Below are positions 1 to 7,856 of a stretch of DNA of 23,617 nucleotides, in pieces; the stretch's first letter is position 1, and each line of letters begins with the position of its first letter. Position numbers and translations under genes: made by a program. The stretch is taken from assembly GCA_019114585.1 (NCBI GenBank), contig DXFE01000094.1:1-23617 (forward strand). The letters run 5' to 3'. The notes under the pieces were generated by a model that was given only the letters and a program-made list of their open reading frames with translations, was not told the origin of the DNA and did no database searches. This stretch comes from Gemmiger_A avium. Lineage in GTDB: Bacteria; Bacillota; Clostridia; Oscillospirales; Ruminococcaceae.

Positions 1-1181
1 GCCTGCTCCAGCGCAGCGCGGCAGCGGCGGTCCATCTCCTGCACGATGGTGTAGATGCGGGGCAGGGTCATCTTGAAGATGTCGATGCTCCACTTCTCCA
101 GCGCCTCGCTCATGACGGTGTGGTTGGTGTAAGCGAAGGTGCGCTGGCAGATATCGAAAGCAGCCTCCCAGTCGTAGCCGCACTCATCCAGCAGGATGCG
201 CATCAGCTCGGGGATAGCCAGGGTGGGATGGGTGTCGTTCAGCTGAATGGCCACCTTGTCCGGCAGGTTGTTCAGGGTGCTGTACTGGCTCAGGTGGTTC
301 TGGATGATGTCGCCGATGGAGGCGGCGGACAGGAAATACTGCTGGCGCAGCCGCAGGATCTTGCCCTCCAGGTGGTTGTCGTTGGGGTACAGGATCTTGC
401 TGATCAGCTCGGCGGAGGCGTTCTTGGTGATGGCGCTGCCATACTCGCCCGCGTTGAAGCTGTTCATATCAAAGTCCGGGGCCTTGGCCTGCCACAGGCG
501 TAGCTTGCTTACGCCGGTGCTGTTGTAGCCCTGCACATACATGTCGCTGGGCACGGCCAGCACGCTGTTGTAATCCCGGTGGGTCACATGATGGAACCCG
601 TTGTCCCAGGTTTCCTGGATATGGCCGTCAAACTTGATCTCGATGGCCTGGTCCGGATGGCTGCGCAGCCATACCTGGCCGCCGGGCAGCCAGTTGTCGG
701 CGCGCTCCTGCTGCCAGCCGTCCACGATCTTCTGCTTGAAGATGCCGTACTCGTACAGGATGGAGTAGCCGGTGCCGGGAATGCCGGTGGTGGCCATGCC
801 GTCCAGATAGCAGGCGGCCAGACGGCCCAGGCCGCCGTTGCCCAGACCGGCGTCGGGCTCTTCCTCATAGATATTTTCCAGCTTGATGCCGGCGTCGGCC
901 AGAACGGCCTCGGCCACCTCGTTCAGCCCCAGGTTGAACAGGCTGGTCTTGAGGCTGCGGCCCATCAGGAACTCCATGCACAGGTAGTACACCTGCTTGG
1001 AGCCGGTCCCGAACACCTTGCTCTGGTATTTCTTGTGCTGATCGCTCATCAGCTGGCGGCTGATCAGGGCCAGGCAGCGGTAAACCTGCTGGTTGGACGC
1101 TACATCCAGGGTAACGCCGTACTCGCTGGTCAGCTTGTCTTTCAGAAGACGATCAAATTCACGCTTGGTATAATGGATCAT
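1..1181 (-). CDS. glgP: Glycogen/starch/maltodextrin phosphorylase, N-terminal half (runs off window start)
   Basis: GT35 family enzyme that releases glucose-1-phosphate from alpha-1,4-glucan ends in the cytoplasm, using pyridoxal phosphate. About 393 codons are visible of roughly 800 usual in the family. The translation starts MIHYTKREFD and carries the family block EPDAGLGNGGLGRLAACYLD at about residues 105-125, then LPGGQVWLRSHPDQ and, further on, VAIQLNDTHPTLAIPELMR, all characteristic of glycogen phosphorylases. The PLP-binding lysine lies in the missing C-terminal part. The ATG at 1181 is chosen because a GGAGG (1191-1195, minus) sits 9 nt upstream. A consensus promoter is present at 1260-1288. 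The gene is transcribed divergently from zapA. Whether the natural substrate is glycogen or maltodextrin cannot be told from this half. Confidence 0.96.
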   Translation of the reverse strand, partial: MIHYTKREFDRLLKDKLTSEYGVTLDVASNQQVYRCLALISRQLMSDQHKKYQSKVFGTGSKQVYYLCMEFLMGRSLKTSLFNLGLNEVAEAVLADAGIKLENIYEEEPDAGLGNGGLGRLAACYLDGMATTGIPGTGYSILYEYGIFKQKIVDGWQQERADNWLPGGQVWLRSHPDQAIEIKFDGHIQETWDNGFHHVTHRDYNSVLAVPSDMYVQGYNSTGVSKLRLWQAKAPDFDMNSFNAGEYGSAITKNASAELISKILYPNDNHLEGKILRLRQQYFLSAASIGDIIQNHLSQYSTLNNLPDKVAIQLNDTHPTLAIPELMRILLDECGYDWEAAFDICQRTFAYTNHTVMSEALEKWSIDIFKMTLPRIYTIVQEMDRRCRAALEQ

Positions 1182-1259
1182 CCAATACTTCCTCCAAACA
1201 TACGGGGCCGCTTCCCTCGGACCGGCCGCCGCGTTTTTTGCTGCACACACAACACGATA

Positions 1260-1288
1260 ATTATACCCGCTTTAGCTGCCTGTTTCAA
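1260..1288 (-). promoter_or_regulatory. Sigma-A-type promoter of glgP
   Basis: Read on the minus strand, TTGAAA (1283-1288) is separated by exactly 17 nt from a perfect TATAAT (1260-1265). The -10 lies about 79 nt upstream of the glgP start codon, leaving a leader of roughly 70 nt that contains the GGAGG site. Confidence 0.8.
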
Positions 1289-1322
1289 GGAAAAAATGCG
1301 ATTTAACGGCTTTGCGCCGCGG

Positions 1323-1346
1323 TTTTGGCAGGCAAATCTGCCAAAA
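1323..1346. promoter_or_regulatory. 24-bp perfect inverted repeat between glgP and zapA promoters
   Basis: TTTTGGCAG (1323-1331), a 6-nt spacer GCAAAT, then CTGCCAAAA (1338-1346), a perfect 9+9 dyad. It lies about 35 bp upstream of the glgP -35 box and just upstream of the candidate zapA -35 box. It is not placed like a terminator, because both flanking genes are transcribed away from it. A regulator binding site is a reasonable inference; I do not recognise the operator. Confidence 0.45.
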
Positions 1347-1354
1347 AACGAAAA

Positions 1355-1394
1355 TTGGGCTTTTTTATGCGGGCGGTTTATACTATAATATAAT
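1355..1394 (+). promoter_or_regulatory. Probable promoter of the zapA operon
   Basis: TTGGGC (1355-1360), an 18-nt spacer and TATACT (1379-1384) make one acceptable pair. Two overlapping TATAAT boxes follow at 1384-1389 and 1389-1394, so the exact -10 is ambiguous. This AT-rich stretch is the only promoter-like sequence before the SD AAGGGAG and the zapA start at 1426. Confidence 0.6.
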
Positions 1395-1425
1395 GAAAAC
1401 AAAGCAGAAAAGGGAGTAACCGACT

Positions 1426-1770
1426 ATGTCTGTAAGCAAAGTACGCATTACCGTGTGCGGTTCGCAATATATTCTGGGCACCGAAGACAGCGAGCAGTAT
1501 GTGCTGGAGCTGGCCAAGCAGCTGGATGAGGACATGAGCAACGTTCTGACCGAGTGCCCCACCGCCAGCGTGACCAGCGCCGCGGTGCTGGCCGCCATGG
1601 ACTATCTGGACCGGCTGAACAAGGCCACCAGCGGGGCGGACAATATGCGCGGCCAGATCAAGGAATACCTGGAGGACGCCGCCAAAGCCAAGCTCAGCGC
1701 CGAGGAAGCCCGCCGCGAGGTGGAGCGCCTGCGCCGTGAACTGCAGTATCTCAAGGAGCAGAAAAGCTGA
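1426..1770 (+). CDS. zapA: Cell division protein ZapA
   Basis: Small cytoplasmic protein that binds FtsZ and helps bundle protofilaments in the Z ring. The 114-residue product begins SVSKVRITVCGSQYIL, the typical ZapA globular head with its short beta strands, followed by EQYVLELAKQLDEDM and a hydrophobic helix around VTSAAVLAAMDYLDRL. The last about 45 residues (AKAKLSAEEARREVERLRRELQ) form the dimerising coiled coil. Length fits the family. It starts 8 nt after an AAGGGAG ribosome site and overlaps the next gene by one base (TGATG), indicating translational coupling. The zapA/U32 pairing is common in Clostridia. Confidence 0.9.
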   Translation: MSVSKVRITVCGSQYILGTEDSEQYVLELAKQLDEDMSNVLTECPTASVTSAAVLAAMDYLDRLNKATSGADNMRGQIKEYLEDAAKAKLSAEEARREVERLRRELQYLKEQKS

Positions 1771-3818
1771 TGGCCCCTCTGGAGATCCTGGCCCCCGCCG
1801 GCAATGAGGAGATGCTCCGCGCCGCCGTTTTCAGCGGCGCGGATGCTGTGTATCTGGGGCTTACCGCTTTCAACGCCCGCCGCTCGGCGGGAAATTTCAC
1901 GCCCGAGGCCCTGGCCCGGGCGGTTTCGTTCTGCCATGGGCGGGGTGTGCGGGTGTGGGTCACCCTGAACACCACCCTGTACGCCGCCGAACTGCCGGAG
2001 GTGGCCCGGGCGGTGGCGGACGTGGCCGCCGCCGGGGCGGACGGTGTCATCGTGCAGGACCTGGCGGTGGCCGCTCTGGCCAAACAGATGGCCCCCGGCC
2101 TGGCGCTGCGGGGCTCCACCCAGATGTCGGTGCACACGCTGGAGGGGGCAAAGCAGCTGGCGGATATGGGCTTTTCCTGCGCCATCCTGGCCCGGGAACT
2201 GAGCCTTGCCGAGATCGAGGCCATCACCGCCGCCAGCCCCATTCCCACCGAGGTGTTCGTGCACGGGGCGCTGTGCATGTCGGTGTCCGGCCAGTGTTAC
2301 CTGAGCGCTTTTCTGGGCGGCCGCAGCGGCAACCGGGGCAGCTGTGCCGGGCCCTGCCGCCTGCCCTTTGCCGCCGACGGTTCCGGCGCGGCACACCTGT
2401 CCCTGAAGGATATGAGCGCGCTGGACGCTTTGCCGCGGCTGCAGGCCGCCGGGGTGGGCAGCGCTAAAATTGAGGGCCGGCTGCGCACCCCCGAGTACGT
2501 GGCCGCCGCGGTGGACGCCTGCCGCCGGGCGCTGGCGGGCGAACCTTACGACAAAGCCCGGCTGGAAGCGGCGTTTTCCCGCTCCGGCTTTACCGATGGC
2601 TACCTGACCGGCCGCATCGACGGCCGTATGTTCGGGGTGCGCACCGCGGAGGATTCCGCTGCCACCAAGGCCGCCCTGCCCGCGCTGCGGGAGCTGTTCC
2701 GGCGGGAGATGCCCCGGGTGCCGGTGGATCTTGTGCTGGCCTGCGGGGCGGACGGGGTGGCCCTTACCGCCCGGGATGACGACGGCCATACCGTCCGCGC
2801 CTCCCGCCCCGGCGCGCCGGAGCCCGCCCAGAAAGACCCGATGCCCGGCATTGAAAAAGCCCTGTCCCGCACCGGCGGCACCCCGTTCTTTGTGCGCGGG
2901 CTGACGCTGGCCGAGGGCAGCGACGCCCCCGGCTATCTGCCCGCCGGCGAGTGGAACGAGCTGCGCCGCACCGTGCTGGAACAGCTGCTGGCCCGGCGGG
3001 AAGCCCCCCGGCCCTGGCCCTGCGCCGCGCCGGTGCTGCCCGCACCGCAGAAGCATCCGATCCCGCCCCGGCAGGCTCTCTGGGCCCGCTTTGAGCGCGC
3101 GGAGCAGATGCCCGCGACCGTCTGGGCCCGCTGTGCCCGGGTGATCCTGCCCATCGCCCAGGCCGAGCAGGTGCCGCCGGACAAGCGTTCCGCCGTGATT
3201 CTGGAACTGCCCCGGGCCATGTTCGGCGACGGGGAAGAACAGACCGCCCGCCTGCTGGCCCGCTGGAAGGACGCGGGCTTTGCCGGGGTGCTGCTGCAGA
3301 ACATCGCCCAGCTGCGGCTGGCCAAAGGCTGGACGATGTACGGCGGCTTCGGCCTGAACATCACCAACCCCCTGGCTGCGGCGGAATATGTGCGGCTGGG
3401 GCTGTCCGGCATGACCCTGCTGCCGGAACTGACCCTGCCCCAGATGGCGGCCATCGAGCCGGGCGTGCCCACCATGGCCTTTGCCTACGGGCATATGCCG
3501 CTGATGCTCACCCGGGCCTGCCCGCTGCACAATGTACACAACTGCGCGGGCTGCAACGGCCAGGGCGAACTCACCGACCGCAAGGGACGCAGGTTCCCGG
3601 TGCGGTGCAGCGGCGGGCTGCGGGGCGTGCGTACCGTTTACAATCCCGTGCCCCTGTACATGGGCGAGCGGCTGGGCGAGATGCCGGTGAACACGGCGCT
3701 GGCCTGGTTTACCCTGGAGGACGCGCCCCGCGCCGCCCGCGTGCTGGAGCTGCTGGCCGCCGGGGCCCCCTTTGACGGGGAGTTCACCCGGGGCCTGTAC
3801 TACAAGGGCACCAACTGA
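1770..3818 (+). CDS. U32 family protein, RlhA-like (candidate 23S rRNA hydroxylation factor)
   Basis: A 682-residue member of the U32 'peptidase' family. It begins PLEILAPAGNEEML and has the U32 signature EVFVHGALCMSVSGQC followed by RSGNRGSCAGPCR; the four conserved cysteines are C169, C176, C192 and C196. The length and the C-terminal block around HNCAGCNGQGELTDRKGRRF resemble the long U32 class that includes E. coli RlhA, which is needed for hydroxylation of 23S rRNA C2501. Shorter U32 proteins (TrhP) act on tRNA U34. Many are still annotated as collagenase-like peptidases, and I infer an RNA-hydroxylation role from family knowledge rather than from a catalytic motif. Its start overlaps the zapA stop, with AAGGAG at 1753-1758 inside zapA. 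Confidence 0.85.
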   Translation: MAPLEILAPAGNEEMLRAAVFSGADAVYLGLTAFNARRSAGNFTPEALARAVSFCHGRGVRVWVTLNTTLYAAELPEVARAVADVAAAGADGVIVQDLAVAALAKQMAPGLALRGSTQMSVHTLEGAKQLADMGFSCAILARELSLAEIEAITAASPIPTEVFVHGALCMSVSGQCYLSAFLGGRSGNRGSCAGPCRLPFAADGSGAAHLSLKDMSALDALPRLQAAGVGSAKIEGRLRTPEYVAAAVDACRRALAGEPYDKARLEAAFSRSGFTDGYLTGRIDGRMFGVRTAEDSAATKAALPALRELFRREMPRVPVDLVLACGADGVALTARDDDGHTVRASRPGAPEPAQKDPMPGIEKALSRTGGTPFFVRGLTLAEGSDAPGYLPAGEWNELRRTVLEQLLARREAPRPWPCAAPVLPAPQKHPIPPRQALWARFERAEQMPATVWARCARVILPIAQAEQVPPDKRSAVILELPRAMFGDGEEQTARLLARWKDAGFAGVLLQNIAQLRLAKGWTMYGGFGLNITNPLAAAEYVRLGLSGMTLLPELTLPQMAAIEPGVPTMAFAYGHMPLMLTRACPLHNVHNCAGCNGQGELTDRKGRRFPVRCSGGLRGVRTVYNPVPLYMGERLGEMPVNTALAWFTLEDAPRAARVLELLAAGAPFDGEFTRGLYYKGTN

Positions 3819-3835
3819 TACCAAGGAGGACATCC

Positions 3836-4276
3836 ATGCAGATCCGATACCGCCTGACCCGTCCCGGGGCCCAGGAGCCCCGCTACGCCACCCCCGGCGC
3901 GGCGGCCGCCGACCTGTGCGCCGTGCTGGACGAGCCCCTTACCCTGCAGCCCGGCGGCCGGGCCCTGGTTCCCACCGGCCTGGCCATCGAGCTGCCCGGC
4001 CCGGAATGGGTGGCCCTGGTGTTCGCCCGCAGCGGGCTGGGCATCCGCAAGGGGATCACCCTGTCCAACGGGGTGGGGGTCATTGACTCCGACTACCGGG
4101 GCGAGATCGGGGTGGGCCTGGTCAACCTGGGGGAGGAGGCCTATACCCTCCAGCCCGGCGAGCGGGTGGCCCAGATCATGATCGTGCCGGTGGCGCAGGC
4201 GGCCTTTGTGCCCGCCGAAACCCTGGAGGCGACCGGCCGCGGCGAAGGGGGCTTCGGCTCCACCGGCCGCCTGTAA
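3836..4276 (+). CDS. dut: dUTP diphosphatase (dUTPase)
   Basis: Hydrolyses dUTP to dUMP and pyrophosphate, keeping uracil out of DNA and supplying dUMP for thymidylate synthesis. All five motifs of the trimeric dUTPase family are visible in the 146 residues: AAADLCA (23-29), ARSGLGIRKGI (64-74), GVGVIDSDYRGEI (79-91, with catalytic Asp84), GERVAQIMI (108-116) and the glycine-rich C-terminal arm RGEGGFGSTGR (135-145). Size is standard. An AAGGAGG site (3823-3829) precedes the ATG by 6 nt, and only 17 nt separate it from the U32 gene, so it is part of the zapA operon. Confidence 0.96.
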   Translation: MQIRYRLTRPGAQEPRYATPGAAAADLCAVLDEPLTLQPGGRALVPTGLAIELPGPEWVALVFARSGLGIRKGITLSNGVGVIDSDYRGEIGVGLVNLGEEAYTLQPGERVAQIMIVPVAQAAFVPAETLEATGRGEGGFGSTGRL

Positions 4277-4298
4277 CAACCTGTGAGGAGAGGGAACC

Positions 4299-4547
4299 AT
4301 GAAAAAGACGCTGCTTCTTTGCTTTTACATCCTGTCCGGCATTATCCTGGGCGCCATGATCGCCCAGCTGTGCACCGGCGTGCGGGGGCTGAGCTGGCTG
4401 GCCTATTCCCAGGGCATCCGGCTGACCCCCGCCATGGACCTGAGCGTCATCCGCCTGTCGCTGGATTTCTACATGGGCATCAGCGTGGCCCAGATCTTTA
4501 CCATCGGCGCGGCGATTTTCCTGTATAACCGCAGCAACATCCGGTAA
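4299..4547 (+). CDS. Small two-helix membrane protein, DUF4321-like
   Basis: An 82-residue protein with an N-terminal membrane helix (about residues 4-26), a middle stretch with SWLAYSQGIRLTPAMDLSVIRLSL, and a second hydrophobic helix (about 58-76) ending in a short basic tail. The pattern, with a central region of the type SYGxxIGLxPxxLDLxVxxLTF and a final transmembrane segment, matches DUF4321 as I recall it. That family is often encoded next to maf and mreB in Clostridia. Function is unknown; context suggests envelope or cell-shape work. GAGGAGAGGG precedes the ATG. It lies 22 nt after dut and 54 nt before maf. No signal peptide cleavage site or catalytic residue is evident. Confidence 0.72.
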   Translation: MKKTLLLCFYILSGIILGAMIAQLCTGVRGLSWLAYSQGIRLTPAMDLSVIRLSLDFYMGISVAQIFTIGAAIFLYNRSNIR

Positions 4548-4601
4548 AAAATCATCCCCGGCCGCCCCGCGGCTGAAATAAACCCAAGGAGTGTTTCGTT
4601 T

Positions 4602-5180
4602 ATGTCTATGATCCTCGCATCCGGCAGCCCCCGCCGCCGGGAGCTTCTGTCCATGATCACCCCGGACTTCCGGGTGGAGGTCAGCGATTTTGACGAGAGC
4701 GTGCTCACCGCGCCCACCCCCAAACAGACCGCCGAGAACCTGGCTTTCGGCAAGTGCATGGCCGTGGCCGGGCGTTTCCCCGGCGAGGTGGTGATCGGCT
4801 GTGACACCGTGGTGGAGTACAAGGGCAAGGTGTTCGGCAAGCCCCACAGCAAGGAGGACGCCCGCGCCATGCTCACCGCCCTGGCCGGGGCCGACCACTA
4901 CGTCCACACCGGCGTCTGCGTGTGGGCAAACGGCTCCTCCCACACCTTCACCGCCACCACCCGGGTGCGGTTCTTCCCCCTGACCGAGGCCCAGGTTGAG
5001 GCCTACATTGCCACCGACGAGCCCTACGACAAGGCCGGCGGCTACGGCATCCAGGGGGCCGCGGCGCTGTTCTGTGAGGAGATCGAGGGCTGCTACTACA
5101 ACGTGATGGGGCTGCCTGTGTCCCGCCTGGCCCGCAAATTGGACGAATTGGGCGTGCTGACGGGGCGAAAAAGTGAATAA
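4602..5180 (+). CDS. maf: Maf family nucleoside triphosphate pyrophosphatase
   Basis: Hydrolyses non-canonical or modified nucleoside triphosphates (dTTP/UTP/m5UTP class in characterised members) to the monophosphates; overexpression of relatives blocks septation. The 192 residues show the family landmarks: LASGSPRRRELL (5-16), the catalytic region VIGCDTVV with Asp68, the KVFGKP turn, the HTGVCV strand and YDKAGGYGIQG. Length is standard. SD AAGGAG (4587-4592) precedes the ATG by 9 nt. It is the last gene of the zapA operon and sits directly upstream of mreB, the usual clostridial and Bacillus arrangement. Confidence 0.95.
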   Translation: MSMILASGSPRRRELLSMITPDFRVEVSDFDESVLTAPTPKQTAENLAFGKCMAVAGRFPGEVVIGCDTVVEYKGKVFGKPHSKEDARAMLTALAGADHYVHTGVCVWANGSSHTFTATTRVRFFPLTEAQVEAYIATDEPYDKAGGYGIQGAAALFCEEIEGCYYNVMGLPVSRLARKLDELGVLTGRKSE

Positions 5181-5204
5181 AATGCAAAAAACCTTCCGCC
5201 GCCG

Positions 5205-5233
5205 TTGAGAAACCGGAAACTTGCGGTTATAAT
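5205..5233 (+). promoter_or_regulatory. Promoter of the mreBCD-PBP2 operon
   Basis: TTGAGA (5205-5210), a 17-nt spacer and a perfect TATAAT (5228-5233), in the 129-nt gap between maf and mreB. The leader to the mreB start is about 70 nt. It makes the elongasome operon independently transcribable, with read-through from maf also possible since I see no terminator there. Confidence 0.8.
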
Positions 5234-5309
5234 AGGAACGTAAAATTCTGCGTACTTGCATATACTGCAGCAAACGGGCACAGCAGGGAAGATAAAGGAG
5301 TAAGAGAGT

Positions 5310-6332
5310 ATGGCATTTTTCAGCAGGGACATCGGGATTGACCTGGGCACCGCCAACACCCTGGTCTATCTGAAAGGCAAGGGCATCGTTATGCGGGAGC
5401 CCAGCGTTGTGGCGGTAGACACCAAGACCAACGACGTGCGCAGCGTAGGCCATGAGGCCAAGGCTGTGATCGGCCGTACCCCCGGCAACATCGTGGCCGT
5501 GCGTCCTCTGAAGGACGGCGTTATCGCCGACTTTGAGATCACCGCCAACATGCTGGGCCAGTTCATCAAAAAGGTCTGCGGCAACAGCCTGTTTGTGCGG
5601 CCCCGCGTGGTCATCTGCATCCCCTCCGGCGTTACCGAGGTGGAGCGCCGCGCCGTGAAGGACGCCGCGTTCAACGCGGGCGCCAAGCAGGTCAACCTGA
5701 TCGAGGAGCCCATGGCCGCGGCCATCGGCGCCGGTCTGCCCATCAGCGAGCCTTCCGGCAGCATGGTGGTGGACATCGGCGGCGGCACCAGCGAGGTGGC
5801 CGTGATCAGCCTGGGCGGCATCGTAGCGGCCCGCAGCGTGCGCGTGGGCGGCGACGAGTTTGACCAGGCCATCATCGCGTACATCAAGCGCAAGTACAAT
5901 CTGCTGGTGGGCGAGCGTACCGCCGAGCAGGTCAAGATCGAGATCGGCAGCGCCTATCCTCTGGACGCCGAGATGGAGATGGAGATCAAGGGCCGCAACC
6001 TGGTGGACGGCCTGCCCAAGAACATCACCATCCATTCCGAAGAGGTGCGCGAGGCCCTGTCCGAGAGCCTGGCCCGGGTTGTGGAAGCGGTCAAGGAGAC
6101 CCTGGAGCGCACCCCGCCTGAGCTGAGCGCCGACATCATCGACCACGGCATCATGCTGACCGGCGGCGGCGCGCTGCTGCGCGGCATTGACCAGCTGGTG
6201 CAGTCCGAGACCGGCATCGACGTGCATGTGGCCGAAAGCCCGCTGGACTGCGTGGCCGCCGGCACCGGCGCCGTGCTGGATCACATCGACATCCTGCAGG
6301 ACGTGCTGGACGACAATTCCTCTCACCTGTAA
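5310..6332 (+). CDS. mreB: Rod shape-determining protein MreB
   Basis: Bacterial actin that polymerises on the inner membrane face and guides the lateral wall synthesis machine. The 340-residue product has the actin-fold motifs in order: phosphate 1 IGIDLGTANTLVY (8-20), phosphate 2 VVDIGGGTSEVAVI in the middle, and the adenosine motif IMLTGGGALLRGID near residue 275. Length is standard. The ATG follows AAAGGAG with an AT-rich spacer. It is first in the operon with mreC, mreD and PBP2, and its presence argues for a rod-shaped or elongating cell. Confidence 0.97.
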   Translation: MAFFSRDIGIDLGTANTLVYLKGKGIVMREPSVVAVDTKTNDVRSVGHEAKAVIGRTPGNIVAVRPLKDGVIADFEITANMLGQFIKKVCGNSLFVRPRVVICIPSGVTEVERRAVKDAAFNAGAKQVNLIEEPMAAAIGAGLPISEPSGSMVVDIGGGTSEVAVISLGGIVAARSVRVGGDEFDQAIIAYIKRKYNLLVGERTAEQVKIEIGSAYPLDAEMEMEIKGRNLVDGLPKNITIHSEEVREALSESLARVVEAVKETLERTPPELSADIIDHGIMLTGGGALLRGIDQLVQSETGIDVHVAESPLDCVAAGTGAVLDHIDILQDVLDDNSSHL

Positions 6333-6357
6333 ACAAACCGGAAGCACCGGTGTTCGG

Positions 6358-6394
6358 CGCGGGCGGCCGCGGGGCATCCCCGCGGCGGCCCGCG
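6358..6394 (+). other. Very stable GC-rich hairpin in the mreB-mreC intergenic region
   Basis: Arms 6358-6374 and 6378-6394 pair over 17 bp with a single G-G mismatch and a 3-nt CAT loop. The following bases GTCTTGTTT are only weakly U-rich. It sits 25 nt after the mreB stop and 38 nt before the mreC start. It could be a partial terminator, an mRNA-stabilising 3' end for mreB, or an RNase processing site. A smaller hairpin (ACCGG/CCGGT) lies just upstream. Confidence 0.7.
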
Positions 6395-6431
6395 TCTTGT
6401 TTGCCTATCCAACCGACCGTGAGGTGGCCTG

Positions 6432-7268
6432 ATGAAGGATTTCTTTTCCACCGTAAAATTCAAGATCCTGCTCTGCGTGCTGGTGGTGCTGGCGGGCATC
6501 ATGGCCTGGGCCGGCGCCAACAACCGGCTTACCGCCGCCCCGCAGGAGCTGCTGGGGGCGATCCTGACCCCGTTCCAGAAGATCGCCGCCCTGGGCAGCG
6601 GCGGCCTGGCCGACCTGTGGGAAAAATACACCAGCATCGACAGCATTGTGGCCGAAAACGAAGCCCTGGAGGAAGAAAACGCCGAGCTGCGCCGTCAGCT
6701 GGTGGATTATGAAAAACTCCAGGCCGAGAACCAGGCCTTCCGGGACCTGTACCAGATCCAGCAGGAACACCCGGAATATACCTATGCGTCCGCCTTTGTG
6801 ATCGGCCGGGACGCGCTGGACCAGTTCGGCAGCTTTACCATCGACCTGGGTACCACCGACGGGGTGGAAAAAGGGGACGTGGTGGTCAGCGACAAGGGGT
6901 ATCTGGTAGGCCGGGTGACCGAGGCGAACCTGACCAGCTCCAAGGTGCTTACCATCCTGAGCCCCAGCTTCAACGCGGCGGCCATTATCAGCCGCACCCG
7001 GGACAACGGCATCCTGTCCGGCAGCGCGGACTATGTGGCCCAGGGCCAGTGCACCCTGAACAACCTGACCCGGGACACCCTGGCCAGCGTGGGGGATGAG
7101 GTCATCACCACCGGCCTGGGCGGCGAGATTCCCGCCGATATCCTGGTGGGCACGGTGGATCAGCTGGTGCCCGAGGTCAGCGGCCAGTCCACCATTGCGG
7201 TGGTGCAGCCCGGCGCGGATATCCTGAGCCTGACCCATGTATTCGTGATCACCGACGAGACCGAGTGA
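6432..7268 (+). CDS. mreC: Rod shape-determining protein MreC
   Basis: Membrane-anchored scaffold that connects MreB and MreD to PBP2 and RodA on the outer face of the membrane. The 278 residues contain a short cytoplasmic N-terminus, one transmembrane helix (about 9-27, ILLCVLVVLAGIMAW), a coiled coil at roughly 70-110 (ENEALEEENAELRRQ and onward), and the beta-rich MreC domain with TTDGVEKGDVVVSDKGYLVG and a C-terminal GGEIPADILVG. Size is typical. ATG at 6432 follows GAGGTGG by a short spacer. mreD starts 29 nt downstream. Confidence 0.94.
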   Translation: MKDFFSTVKFKILLCVLVVLAGIMAWAGANNRLTAAPQELLGAILTPFQKIAALGSGGLADLWEKYTSIDSIVAENEALEEENAELRRQLVDYEKLQAENQAFRDLYQIQQEHPEYTYASAFVIGRDALDQFGSFTIDLGTTDGVEKGDVVVSDKGYLVGRVTEANLTSSKVLTILSPSFNAAAIISRTRDNGILSGSADYVAQGQCTLNNLTRDTLASVGDEVITTGLGGEIPADILVGTVDQLVPEVSGQSTIAVVQPGADILSLTHVFVITDETE

Positions 7269-7297
7269 CCGGCCCATTCCGTTTGTAAGGAGTAACC

Positions 7298-7822
7298 ATG
7301 GAGACACGGCGCAAAAAACATATGCTGCTGGCAGGCAAATGGTTCTGCTACAGCCTGCTGCTGCTGCTGGCCGCGGTGATGCAGACCCTTCCCGGGGTTC
7401 TCACCATCGCCGGGGCCCGGCCGCTCTTTATCCTGCCCCTGTGCATGGCGGTATCCATCTACGAGGGCGAGTTCCGGGGCGCGCTGTTCGGCGCGGTGGG
7501 CGGCCTTTTGTGGGACCTGACCGCCGGCCGGGTAGCCGGGCTGCTGGCCATCCAGCTGCTGGTGGTCTGTTTCATGACCTCGGTGCTGGTGCAGCTGTTC
7601 CTGCGGGTCAACCACATGAACTTCATCCTGCTGTGTGCCGCGGCGGTGGCGCTGGTCACCGGGGTGGATTTTCTGTTCAACTATCTGATGCGGGGCTATT
7701 CCCGGGCTGCCTGGTATTACGGCACCGTGATTCTGCCCATTGTGATCTTTACCAGCGCAGCCGCGCCGCTCTCTTTCCTGGCGGTGCGGTGGGTCTTTGA
7801 GCGGTTCACCCGCACCGAATGA
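7298..7822 (+). CDS. mreD: Rod shape-determining protein MreD
   Basis: Integral membrane partner of MreC in the elongasome. The 174 residues begin with a basic METRRKKH segment and are otherwise almost entirely hydrophobic, with about five or six membrane helices (near 13-33, 38-52, 60-75, 84-102, 108-128 and 142-165). The motif YEGEFRGALFGAVGGLLWDL is the conserved MreD region that in relatives reads like G..fGf..GLl.D. Position directly after mreC and an AAGGAG site 5 nt upstream support the call. Confidence 0.9.
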   Translation: METRRKKHMLLAGKWFCYSLLLLLAAVMQTLPGVLTIAGARPLFILPLCMAVSIYEGEFRGALFGAVGGLLWDLTAGRVAGLLAIQLLVVCFMTSVLVQLFLRVNHMNFILLCAAAVALVTGVDFLFNYLMRGYSRAAWYYGTVILPIVIFTSAAAPLSFLAVRWVFERFTRTE

Positions 7823-7856
7823 ACCGTTGCGCGCTTTGTGAAAGGCGGTGATTCCC

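Noticed and set aside
1602..3833. A 743-codon open frame on the minus strand opposite the U32 gene
   Set aside because: Antisense shadow caused by GC-rich third positions; the product is Gly/Gln/His/Arg-rich without domains, while the + strand encodes a clear U32 protein.
4176..6377. A 733-codon minus-strand frame opposite DUF4321, maf and mreB
   Set aside because: It spans several real + strand genes and their promoter, is low complexity, and has no sensible ribosome site.
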